From positions 186,001-250,000 of the forward strand of contig OZ220746.1 in the NCBI GenBank assembly GCA_965117025.1: 64,000 nt of DNA, given 5' to 3'. Each line of letters begins with the position of its first letter. Within the stretch, counting starts at the first letter, position 1. Below the pieces are notes generated by a model, which was given only the letters and a program-made list of their open reading frames with translations, did not search any database and was not told the DNA's origin. Position numbers and translations under genes: made by a program. The stretch is from VXPQ01 sp965117025 (GTDB lineage Bacteria > Bacteroidota > Rhodothermia > Rhodothermales > VXPQ01). Shown in pieces: positions 18,692-26,466 of the stretch.

Positions 18692-18766
18692 GGCGATGTA
18701 CCTCTAAAAAGGATGATGTATAAATTGCGATGATACCTGGTGTGAACCAGGTTCCGGTCTGCTGAT

Positions 18767-19450
18767 TCAGTCTTCCGATAAATCCGGTCTTCGATGTTGC
18801 GTCAGGCGCTGTCGTTGCTGTTCTCTCCAGCGGGCAATTTCTCCATGGTTTCCGGAGCGTAAAACCTCCGGCACACTCATGCCCCGAAATTCGGCGGGGC
18901 GCGTATACACAGGAGCTCCCAGCAATCCGTCCTGAAACGAATCGGACAATGCCGATTCGGCATCCCCCAAAACTCCCGGGATCAAGCGCACCATGGCGTC
19001 TGCAAGAACGAGCGCCGGGATTTCACCACCACTCAGGACATAGTCTCCCATGGATATTTCCCGAGTAACCAGCGCATCCCGGATCCGCTGATCTACTCCT
19101 ATGTAATGCCCTGCCAGGAGTACAACGTGTTCCTGCAGAGACATTGCTGTAGCTATCTCTTGCGTCAAGGTTTCGCCATCCGGTGTGAGATACACGATCT
19201 CCTCAACGGATGCGTCGCTTTCTGCCCGAACCGCCTCTATACACCGGAAAACGGGCTCCGGTTTCAATACCATGCCCGCGCCGCCCCCGTACGGGTAGTC
19301 GTCCACTTGCCGGTGCTTATCCAATGTGTACGTCCGGATATCGTGGACCCGGATGTCCACCAGGCCCTTATCCGCGGCCCGCTGGAGCACACCGTGTTTC
19401 AGCACACTGGCAATCAACTCAGGAAGTACGGTGACAATATCGATGCGCAC
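18767..19450 (-). CDS. trmD: tRNA (guanine37-N1)-methyltransferase
   Basis: 227 residues. The SPOUT trefoil-knot signatures are DDYPYGGGAGMVLKPEPV, VVLLAGHYIGVDQRI and ISMGDYVLSGGEIPALVLAD, followed by YTRPAEFRGMSVPEVLRSGNH with the catalytic-loop Asp equivalent region and the short helical tail. It methylates G37 next to the anticodon to prevent +1 frameshifting. The TrmD length is slightly short at the C-terminus (family about 230-250). It is 14 bases after rimM. Confidence 0.96.
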   Translation of the reverse strand: MRIDIVTVLPELIASVLKHGVLQRAADKGLVDIRVHDIRTYTLDKHRQVDDYPYGGGAGMVLKPEPVFRCIEAVRAESDASVEEIVYLTPDGETLTQEIATAMSLQEHVVLLAGHYIGVDQRIRDALVTREISMGDYVLSGGEIPALVLADAMVRLIPGVLGDAESALSDSFQDGLLGAPVYTRPAEFRGMSVPEVLRSGNHGEIARWREQQRQRLTQHRRPDLSED

Positions 19451-19464
19451 GGTGTATTTCCCGG

Positions 19465-20010
19465 TTATTCATCAAATAGTCCTTCGATAATACGAAGGGT
19501 GATCCGGCCTGCTTCAAGATCAACGGCCGTCACGAATTCGGGTACGGCCGGCACCATGGCCGAAGATTGGCGGTCACGTGCAATAACGAGCATATCTTGT
19601 CCCGGGAACGTCAATACATCCTCCACCACGCCGATCCGGTCGCCATTTTCTTCGATGACAGTAAGTCCAACCAGATCGCGAAGGTAAAATTCGTCTGCGT
19701 CCAGTTCGGGGAGCGCATCCGCAGGGGCATACAGTAAAGCGCTCCGCAATGCCTCGGCCGCTTCCCGCGAGTCGACGGTTTCCAGCTTGAGGATTACGAG
19801 TGTCCCCTTGCGGGCGTGTTGATAGCGGACACCCTGTACGTTCGCAAGACGAGCCGTGTCAGGGGTTTGCCCGACATACAGCGCCGACAATGCTTCGAAT
19901 CTCGTTGGGTCGTCCGTTGCGGGGATGACCTTGATTTCGCCCGACAGCCCATGCGCCCGGTATACGCGGCCCAAAAGCAGGAGCGTATCGGTTGGGCTGG
20001 TCTTTGTCAT
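19465..20010 (-). CDS. rimM: 16S rRNA processing protein RimM
   Basis: 181 residues. An N-terminal RimM domain has LLGRVYRAHGLSGEIKVIPATDDP and a barrel ending near residue 95; a PRC-barrel follows with EFYLRDLVGLTVIEENGDRIG and a C-terminal region VPAVPEFVTAVDLEAGRITL. RimM assists 30S head assembly, working with S19. It lies between rpsP and trmD as expected. Confidence 0.95.
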   Translation of the reverse strand: MTKTSPTDTLLLLGRVYRAHGLSGEIKVIPATDDPTRFEALSALYVGQTPDTARLANVQGVRYQHARKGTLVILKLETVDSREAAEALRSALLYAPADALPELDADEFYLRDLVGLTVIEENGDRIGVVEDVLTFPGQDMLVIARDRQSSAMVPAVPEFVTAVDLEAGRITLRIIEGLFDE

Positions 20011-20040
20011 GAGATCAATGAACAGGCACGGAAGAGGGCG

Positions 20041-20844
20041 TTACTTTTTCGGCTTTTTCTCTTCCGCCTTTTCCTCGGGAGTATCGTCTTCCGCGGAAGG
20101 GGTTTCCGGCGCCTCCTCTTCGGTGCTGTCCGCCTTTTCGGCAGAGGTTGCATCCGCCGTGTCCTCCGGTTCAGCCTCTGCGCTCACGGCTTCAGCCGGC
20201 TCTTCAGCAGTGGCCTCCGGCGCCTCCTCTTCGGTGCTGTCCGCCTTTTCGGCAGAGGTTGCATCCGCCGTATCCACCGATTCAGCCTCTGCGCTCGCGG
20301 CTGTAGCCTGCTCTTTTTCAGCGGCAGCAGCCTTTTCTGCCTCGACACGTTCCTGGGCTAACTTCTTTTTAGCTGCTTCCGCCTCCTGTCTCGCTTTTTC
20401 CTGTTCTTCCGCCAAGCGCTTTTTCGTGTCCGCTTCCTGCTTGGTTACACGTTTCTTTTCCTCATCCAGCGCTTTCTGGCGGCGGGTTTGTGCGGTCTCT
20501 TTTGCGGACGCCGCCCGGTTCGCTGCATGTCGCTCGCGATGCTCCGTTACCGCCTGGAGTATCTCTGCTTCCGATTTCCCTTTGAGGCGAAGGTGGCGCT
20601 CCAGCAAAATGCCCTCCCGACTCAACAGGTTACGCACCGTATCGGATGGCTGTGCTCCCTGCGAAAGCCAGTAATGGATCCGCTCTGCGTTCAGATCCAC
20701 TACAGAGGGCTTAACGAGAGGATTGTAATTCCCGAGTTTCTCGATATAACGACCGTCACGCGCACGACGCGAATCGGCGGCGACTATAGTCCAGAGCGGG
20801 AGTTTCTTGCGTCCCATACGACGCAAACGAAGTCTGACTGCCAC
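20041..20844 (-). CDS. rpsP: 30S ribosomal protein S16 with a long acidic/alanine-rich C-terminal extension
   Basis: 267 residues, about three times the usual S16 length of 80-90. The S16 core is residues 1-80 (VRLRLRRMGRKKLPLWTIVA, DGRYIEKLGNYNP, HYWLSQGAQPSDTVRNLL). After it comes a charged helical, probably coiled-coil, segment rich in K/E/A/R (about 85-175; RRQKALDEEKKRVTKQEAD) and then an acidic tail of E, A, S, T, D (about 176-257) ending in a basic KKPKK. The tail has an exact tandem duplication at DNA level. S16 tails occur in some Bacteroidota, but the repeat and length here are notable. No stop or frameshift separates core and tail. Confidence 0.94.
   Translation of the reverse strand: MAVRLRLRRMGRKKLPLWTIVAADSRRARDGRYIEKLGNYNPLVKPSVVDLNAERIHYWLSQGAQPSDTVRNLLSREGILLERHLRLKGKSEAEILQAVTEHRERHAANRAASAKETAQTRRQKALDEEKKRVTKQEADTKKRLAEEQEKARQEAEAAKKKLAQERVEAEKAAAAEKEQATAASAEAESVDTADATSAEKADSTEEEAPEATAEEPAEAVSAEAEPEDTADATSAEKADSTEEEAPETPSAEDDTPEEKAEEKKPKK
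20105..20271. repeat. 56-bp perfect direct repeat inside rpsP
   Basis: Bases 20105-20160 and 20216-20271 are identical over 56 bases with a period of 111 bases, that is 37 codons, so the reading frame is kept. Both encode the residues DTADATSAEKADSTEEEAPE. Identity at synonymous sites shows a recent duplication or gene conversion. Confidence 0.9.
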
Positions 20845-20928
20845 GGTGTGAGCCTCTTGATTCCGATGATTGATCAGGTGTAGTGCGTGAAGCGGAGTTT
20901 TTTGTTGTTCCTTGCTGCAACAGGGATG

Positions 20929-22278
20929 CTATGCCTGGCCTGCCAATCTGGCGAGATCTACCGGCCTTTTTGCATCCGTCATACGCGAAACGGTTTTCAT
21001 CATCCTTTTCATGTCTTTGAACTGCTTGAGCAGTTGATTCACCTCCCGCACCTCTCTTCCACTGCCTCGCGCGATCCGGCGGCGGCGGCTTCCGTTCAGT
21101 ATAGACGGATGGCGACGTTCCTCGGGCGTCATGGAAAGGATAATGGCTTCAATGTGTACGAAGGCGTTGTCGTCCATATTCACATCGCGCATCTGACGAC
21201 CCATGCCTGGTAGCATCCCGGCAATTTCACTGAGCGATCCCATTTTTCGAATTCGCTGGAGCTGCTCATAGAAATCGGCCAGGTCGAAATCCTGTGAACG
21301 TATTTTTTTGCGTAGTTGCTCGGCCTGTCGGTTGTCGAATTGCTCCTGGGCTTTTTCGACGAGCGAAACGACATCGCCCATACCGAGAATGCGTCGCGCA
21401 ATACGATCCGGGTGAAATGGGGTGAGGGCTTCCACTTTTTCGCCTGTGGAAGCAAATTTGATCGGCTTCTGCACGACCGAGCGTATGGAGAGCGCCGCGC
21501 CGCCGCGCGTATCTCCGTCCAGCTTGGAAAGCACGACGCCGTCGAAGTCAAGACGTTCATTGAAAGCAAGCGCTGCCTGGACAGCATCCTGCCCCGTCAT
21601 GCTGTCCACCACAAAGAGAATTTCGTCCGGGTCTACGGCGTGCCTGATGTCCGCCACTTCGGTCATCATTTCCTCGTCCACATGAAGCCGCCCTGCGGTG
21701 TCTACGATGACGAGATCGCGTGCAGTGCGCCGGGCCTCCCGAATGGTTTCGCGCGCTACGCGCACCGCGTCCCGGACGGGTTCTCCATCCTGCATCACGG
21801 AATAAACCGGTATATCAATGGAGCGGGCCAGCGTCTCGAGCTGCGCCACCGCTGCCGGGCGGTATACATCTGCCGCCGCCAGCAAAGGAGTGCTGCCCTG
21901 CTGCCTGAAATAGTGAGCAAGCTTCGCACAGAAAGTCGTTTTGCCGGACCCTTGCAGGCCTGCCACCAGAATGACCGTGGGGGGATGCTGTGCGAGAGTA
22001 ATTCCTTTGTGATCATCTCCCAGAAGGCGGACCAATTCGTCATAAACCAGCTTTACGAGTTGCTGTCCGGGAGAAACCGACGATAGAACGTCTTCCCCAA
22101 GAGCCTCATTGCGAACACGATCCGTAAAATCGAGAGCAACCTGGTAGTTTACATCGGCCTCCAGCAGAGCACGCCGAATATCACGCATCATGCTCGCGAC
22201 ATTCAACTCGTTGATGCGCCCTTGGCCGCTGACGCGCTTTAACGCGCCTTCAACCTTCTGTGAGAGGCTCTCAAACAT
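20929..22278 (-). CDS. ffh: Signal recognition particle protein Ffh
   Basis: 449 residues with the NG and M domains. Walker A is LVAGLQGSGKTTFCAKLA (about 103-120), with DTAGRLHVDEEM, SKLDGDTRGGAALS and STGEKVEALTPFHPDR. The M domain (about 300-435) contains LPGMGRQM and the RNA-binding helix with RRRRIARGSGREVREVNQLL. It binds signal sequences on ribosomes and delivers them to FtsY. It is the first gene of the minus-strand translation run, 84 bases upstream of rpsP. Confidence 0.97.
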   Translation of the reverse strand: MFESLSQKVEGALKRVSGQGRINELNVASMMRDIRRALLEADVNYQVALDFTDRVRNEALGEDVLSSVSPGQQLVKLVYDELVRLLGDDHKGITLAQHPPTVILVAGLQGSGKTTFCAKLAHYFRQQGSTPLLAAADVYRPAAVAQLETLARSIDIPVYSVMQDGEPVRDAVRVARETIREARRTARDLVIVDTAGRLHVDEEMMTEVADIRHAVDPDEILFVVDSMTGQDAVQAALAFNERLDFDGVVLSKLDGDTRGGAALSIRSVVQKPIKFASTGEKVEALTPFHPDRIARRILGMGDVVSLVEKAQEQFDNRQAEQLRKKIRSQDFDLADFYEQLQRIRKMGSLSEIAGMLPGMGRQMRDVNMDDNAFVHIEAIILSMTPEERRHPSILNGSRRRRIARGSGREVREVNQLLKQFKDMKRMMKTVSRMTDAKRPVDLARLAGQA

Positions 22279-22492
22279 GACGGCGTGTGCTACACCACAA
22301 TGGTTTGTGTATATATAGAGAAAAGGATTTCATCCTTACTATTCCGGTGGCAGACGAACGATAAAACCCGGGCGTTTGTTATTTTTAACAGCCTAATAAG
22401 ATATGAAATCCGAACACCCGGATCAACTTCGAGGTGGCCGTTCCTTATCTGAAATCTTCGTAAAATTTTTCCCTACGCACACGCCATAACAC
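22279..22492. promoter_or_regulatory. Divergent intergenic region between ffh and the cyclo-ligase gene
   Basis: 214 bases between two divergent genes, markedly more AT-rich than the flanks (for example around 22305-22320 and 22375-22405), so it must hold promoters for both directions. On the plus strand TTGTTA near 22377 is followed by AT-rich TAATAAGATATG, which could serve as -35/-10 elements. I see no riboswitch-like structure or RNA gene. Confidence 0.35.
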
Positions 22493-23098
22493 ATGATCCC
22501 CCGCCCTGACAAGGCAGATGCGAACGAAAAGCCGGGATTGCGAAAGCAGTTCCGAAAGTATCGGCAGGACCTGACGGATCGCGACTATGCGCGAAGGAGT
22601 GCCGCTATGGTGGAGCGGCTCCTTGCGCTTCCCGAATTAGACCGCGCCGGATTCGTTTTTGCATACTGGCCGATGACCAGGAGGCACGAACCGGACATTC
22701 GTTCGCTCATCGCCCGACTCAGGGAGCAGCGTGTGGGGATTGCTCTTCCCCTGGTGCCGGATATCGGCGTCCCGTCCATGTACGCGGTCCGATATACGGG
22801 AGAAGAACCCTCTCTGGAATCCCCCTGGGGGATTCCCAGACCTGCGGGGAGCGAGCAGGTGCCGTCTCACCAGATTGATACGGTGATTGTTCCAATGCTT
22901 GGAGGCGCGCGGGATGGTCATCGGATCGGGTATGGGAAAGGGTACTATGATACTTTCCTGCAAGGTCTTCAGGCTACCCGAATCGGCGTGACGTATCAGG
23001 CCTGCCTGATTGAATCCATTCCCTCCGAGCCGCATGATATCCGTATGGACATCCTGGTCACGGAGGAAGAGATTGTCCGAACGCAAGCCCCTGTGTAA
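22493..23098 (+). CDS. 5-formyltetrahydrofolate cyclo-ligase (MTHFS family)
   Basis: 201 residues. It starts with basic KPGLRKQFRKYRQDL, has FVFAYWPMTRRHEPDIRSLI, and carries the family signature VPMLGGARDGHRIGYGKGYYD, where GYGKGYYD is the catalytic/nucleotide site. It converts 5-formyl-THF to 5,10-methenyl-THF with ATP. The E. coli homologue is YgfA. In the signature, LGGARD replaces the more common LAFD, a known variation. The C-terminus holds IRMDILVTEEEI, matching the usual end. Confidence 0.93.
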   Translation: MIPRPDKADANEKPGLRKQFRKYRQDLTDRDYARRSAAMVERLLALPELDRAGFVFAYWPMTRRHEPDIRSLIARLREQRVGIALPLVPDIGVPSMYAVRYTGEEPSLESPWGIPRPAGSEQVPSHQIDTVIVPMLGGARDGHRIGYGKGYYDTFLQGLQATRIGVTYQACLIESIPSEPHDIRMDILVTEEEIVRTQAPV

Positions 23099-23144
23099 CC
23101 TTAGGCGGTTTTGCAACGTACACGTAGGGCATAACCCGGTCTTG

Positions 23145-23185
23145 TGCGGATCTTTTATGTATCCGCATTATCCGGCTTCGGCCGG
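23145..23185 (+). other. Two adjacent hairpins ahead of the PspC gene
   Basis: TGCGGAT (23145-23151) pairs with ATCCGCA (23161-23167). Five bases later CCGGC-TTCG-GCCGG (23172-23185) forms a five-pair stem closed by the very stable UUCG tetraloop. No U-tract follows, so a simple intrinsic terminator for the upstream gene is only partly supported; an RNA structure in the leader of the next gene is also possible. Confidence 0.4.
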
Positions 23186-23226
23186 TGACCGCTAAACGCT
23201 AACCCGCCTGCCTACTGCTGAAGGAT

Positions 23227-23775
23227 ATGCCTGAAGAAGAACCCCAACCTACGGACCCCGGAACGCTGTCGGAAGAAGAAATGGAACGCTTCCTGTTTGA
23301 GGAAAGCGATACGGAGAGCAAACCATTCTGGAATCTGCCCATGATAGCCGGGCTTTCCCTTATTCTTGTGGGCGCCATCTATATCGTTCAGGAAATAGGT
23401 ATCTGGCAAGGGTATAGTGTTCGCGCCCTTGCCGGGATGCTTCCCTGGATGGCAGGCATTCTGATTATCCTTCTGGGTTTTGGCGTGCTGTCGTGGCGTC
23501 CCCGGAGGAAATACAAAGCACCGAAGCCAAGTAAGGCAAAACGCAAGGAAAAGGGTATGCAAAAACAGCTTACAAAGTCCCGCGACAAAAAAATTGCAGG
23601 GGTCGCTGCCGGCATTGCGGAGTATTTCGACCTGGATACCACGCTGGTTCGTGTAGCATTCGTGATCATCCTGATTTTTACCGGAGGTCCTCCTGCGATC
23701 ATTGCCTACGTGCTGCTTGCTCTTATTTTTCCGAGCCCGGACAAGGCTGTTACCGGGCACAAAACCGCCGGGTAA
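23227..23775 (+). CDS. PspC-domain membrane protein
   Basis: 182 residues. An acidic cytosolic start (residues 1-35) is followed by two hydrophobic helices (MIAGLSLILVGAIYIV and GMLPWMAGILIILLGFGVL), a basic linker of K/R residues, and a C-terminal PspC domain: TKSRDKKIAGVAAGIAEYF, then LDTTLVRVAFVIILIF and a last helix AIIAYVLLALIFP. PspC proteins are membrane partners in phage-shock-type envelope stress responses. The extra N-terminal helices resemble a LiaF/DUF5668-like region. No pspA or pspF is adjacent, so a role in stress sensing is inference. Confidence 0.88.
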   Translation: MPEEEPQPTDPGTLSEEEMERFLFEESDTESKPFWNLPMIAGLSLILVGAIYIVQEIGIWQGYSVRALAGMLPWMAGILIILLGFGVLSWRPRRKYKAPKPSKAKRKEKGMQKQLTKSRDKKIAGVAAGIAEYFDLDTTLVRVAFVIILIFTGGPPAIIAYVLLALIFPSPDKAVTGHKTAG

Positions 23776-23842
23776 AAGGATATTTTTCCGATCATAGGCC
23801 ACACCCGGTGGTTGGTATACCTGTGCCGGGTTCTTCCCATAC

Positions 23843-25153
23843 CTATCGGCGGATACCTCCTTCCTGAACATTTCCGGCCAGCGTGACGTGCATTGCGTCG
23901 GGGACGAATACTTGTGCGATCGCTGTATTGACTTCGTCCACCGAAACGCTCTCCACGCTATCCGGAAATTCGTCGAGATACGCTATCTCGAATCCCTGTT
24001 CCACGTTGCTGAGAAGTGTCTTCGCCAGCCCGAATGTAGTGGAAAGCCCCACCTTGAACGCTCCCGTTACCGTGGTTTTCTTCTCCTGAAGTTCCTCCGG
24101 GGCAATGCCGCCGGCGACAAAGCGCCGAATTTGTTTGACGGTTTCCTCTATCCCCCGCTGCACATATTCCTTCGACAGGGTTACCGCTACTTGCCAGTGC
24201 CCGTGGTATTCCGTGGAAACGCCTGACAGGGAGGCGCCTATGCCGTAGGTCAAACCCATTTCGTCGCGAATGGTCTGCATCAGTCGCGCCGAGAAATTGC
24301 CGCCCAGTGCAAAATTGGCAAGAAAGGCGGGAATGTAATCAGGGTCGTCGCGTCGTATCGCAAGAGCATGTCCGAGGCGTACATCCACATTTTCCTTATC
24401 GGGGATGACAACAGTTGACGAGCCCGGGGTGTGTTGTTCCGGCGTTTCTGCAAAGTGCGGGGATGCATCGTGGGATGGCCATCCCGCAAAGTGGTTTTTC
24501 ACCGCTTCGCTCACTGCATGCTCGTCCACGTCTCCTACGACCACAAGCGTAAGAGCATCGGCGCCGAAATGTGCAGCATGATATGCCTGGACATCGTCTA
24601 TCGAGAGGCTTTGCAAGTGCTCCAGCTGCTCGTCGAATTCCTGCATGTAGTTAGGATGCGAGACACCGTATATCCGTCGCCGCAGCGCCCCGGACGCCTG
24701 AGCGCTCGTACTTTCCATCGAACGCTTGATAGATGCTGATATCCTGTCTTTTGCCTTGACAAGTTCTTCCTCAGCCAGCAAGGGTTCCCGCAATTGCAAC
24801 GCAGCCAGACCCAGCACGTCCGTAACGTCCTTCTTAAGAGCGCGTCCTGAAAAATCGATCCGAAGCACATCGGACGAAAACGCCAGCTCCGCCCCCTTGT
24901 TTTCCAGTATTTCGGCCAGGGCAAATCGATCCAGCGCTCCGGCGCCCTTGTCCAGCATGGATACGACCAGATACTGCAGGAGCAACTCTTCCTGATTGCG
25001 CATATCCGGGGCGCTATGGAACGAGCCGCACCACGTTACGACATTCGGGATGGGCGTAGGCAGCATGATGAGCCGGCAGGGACCGACACGGTGTTCGGAA
25101 ATACGCTCGGCAAAGGATGGGGTACGGGCCCGTCCCTGTGGGAAAACATTCAT
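23843..25153 (-). CDS. M16 peptidase family, partner subunit lacking the zinc site
   Basis: 436 residues with the four-part M16 fold but no HxxEH motif in the N-terminal third. The C-terminal substrate-binding mark NFSARLMQTIRDEMGLTYGIGA (Arg/Tyr pair) is present. Paired M16B enzymes commonly have one zinc-bearing and one Arg/Tyr-bearing subunit, and the next gene upstream is the zinc-bearing one. The start codon overlaps the stop of that gene by four bases (ATGA), indicating co-translation and probably a heterodimer. No signal peptide is evident. Confidence 0.93.
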   Translation of the reverse strand: MNVFPQGRARTPSFAERISEHRVGPCRLIMLPTPIPNVVTWCGSFHSAPDMRNQEELLLQYLVVSMLDKGAGALDRFALAEILENKGAELAFSSDVLRIDFSGRALKKDVTDVLGLAALQLREPLLAEEELVKAKDRISASIKRSMESTSAQASGALRRRIYGVSHPNYMQEFDEQLEHLQSLSIDDVQAYHAAHFGADALTLVVVGDVDEHAVSEAVKNHFAGWPSHDASPHFAETPEQHTPGSSTVVIPDKENVDVRLGHALAIRRDDPDYIPAFLANFALGGNFSARLMQTIRDEMGLTYGIGASLSGVSTEYHGHWQVAVTLSKEYVQRGIEETVKQIRRFVAGGIAPEELQEKKTTVTGAFKVGLSTTFGLAKTLLSNVEQGFEIAYLDEFPDSVESVSVDEVNTAIAQVFVPDAMHVTLAGNVQEGGIRR

Positions 25154-26466
25154 GAGGCGGCCCCTCCGTCGGGTATATAGTACCCGGTCGTACAGCTATT
25201 CTCTACGAAATACTCCTGCGCGACACGTTGTATGTGTTTGCCGGTTACCTGATTGATGCGGTCCTGCATCGTGGTGTAGAGTTTCCAGTCTCCGGCAGCA
25301 ATGGCTTCGTTGAGTTCTGCAGCGGCCGAAAACGACCCGTCCCGGCTAAAAGCGGCCTGTGCCTTGCGCTGGTTTCGGGCCCGCTGGAGTTCCTCTTTCG
25401 TGATTCCATCTTCTTTCATCTCGTTCACTGCCGCATGAATGGCAGCCTCGACTTCCTCATGGGTTCTGTCCGGGGCCGGTCTTGCAAAAACATACGCGAG
25501 ACCCGGATCGCAGAATCGGGAAATTCCTCCCCAGGCGCTTGTCGTGAGCCCGGTGTCTGTCAGCCGGCGATACAGGCGACCGTTCTTGCCGGCGGAAAGA
25601 ATGGCGGACAGCATATCGAGCGCATCGGTGTCCGCCTCCAGTCCGCGAGGCGACTTCCATGCAACCATAACGGCCCCTTGCCAACCTGCCTGGCGTACGA
25701 CCACACGGCGTGCCTCCTCTTGAGGCGGTTCGCACACGTGTATGGCGGGCAAGGCCTCTTCGGGATTCGCGATTTGGCCAAAATGGCGGCGTACAAGTCC
25801 CAATACCTCCATTTTGTCAAAGTCCCCGATGATGCTAACCGTTGCATTGTCGGGCCGGTAGTATGTATCGTAGAAATGCCGCAAACCGTCGGGTGTCAGA
25901 CGCTCGACATCGCCCCGCCACCCGATCACGGGATGATGATAGGGGTGCACCGTGAAAGCAGCAGCCCATACCGCATGAAAAAGCTTGCGGACCGGATCGT
26001 TTTCTCCCCGATCCAGCTCGTTCAGGATCACGGTGCGCTCCCGTTCCATGTCCTCATCCTTCAGCAAAGCCCCCCGCATACGATCCGCCTCTATTTCCAC
26101 GGCAAGGGGGAGATGCTCTCCGGGCAGCATCTCGTAATAGTTCGTCCGATCCAGCCAGGTTGTGGCGTTGACCCGAGCCCCCACGCGTTGCAACACATTG
26201 AACACAGACGTACCCGCCTGCTTGTTAAATCGGGCCGATCCCTTGAACATCAGGTGTTCGAGAAAATGACAAGCTCCGGTGAGGCCCTCCGGCTCGTGGC
26301 GACTGCCTACCCGGTAGGTAATCATGAATGTTGCGACGGGAGCCGTGGCGTCCCGGAGCAGCAATGTCTGCAAACCGTTTTCCTTCAGGCGATATGCCTC
26401 AACGCCTTCCGACGCCTCCTCGAATACGAAACCTTCTGGTGTGTTCATCAATGTGCGTCGAGCCAA
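25150..26466 (-). CDS. M16 zinc peptidase, catalytic subunit
   Basis: 438 residues. The inverted zinc motif is CHFLEHLMFKGSARF, giving HxxEH, with the downstream glutamate expected in LNELDRGENDP. VVSIIGDFD-like TVSIIGDFDKMEVL marks the second lobe. It degrades peptides in the cytoplasm or periplasm; I see no clear signal peptide (start MARRTLMNTPEGFVFEEA). It is followed by the non-zinc partner with a four-base overlap, and its own start overlaps the end of polA by 19 bases. Confidence 0.94.
   Translation of the reverse strand: MARRTLMNTPEGFVFEEASEGVEAYRLKENGLQTLLLRDATAPVATFMITYRVGSRHEPEGLTGACHFLEHLMFKGSARFNKQAGTSVFNVLQRVGARVNATTWLDRTNYYEMLPGEHLPLAVEIEADRMRGALLKDEDMERERTVILNELDRGENDPVRKLFHAVWAAAFTVHPYHHPVIGWRGDVERLTPDGLRHFYDTYYRPDNATVSIIGDFDKMEVLGLVRRHFGQIANPEEALPAIHVCEPPQEEARRVVVRQAGWQGAVMVAWKSPRGLEADTDALDMLSAILSAGKNGRLYRRLTDTGLTTSAWGGISRFCDPGLAYVFARPAPDRTHEEVEAAIHAAVNEMKEDGITKEELQRARNQRKAQAAFSRDGSFSAAAELNEAIAAGDWKLYTTMQDRINQVTGKHIQRVAQEYFVENSCTTGYYIPDGGAAS

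Noticed and set aside
17789..18800. Search for an ssrA (tmRNA) gene near smpB
   Set aside because: No tRNA-like ends or tag-coding sequence are seen in the gaps around smpB; all nearby sequence is protein coding.
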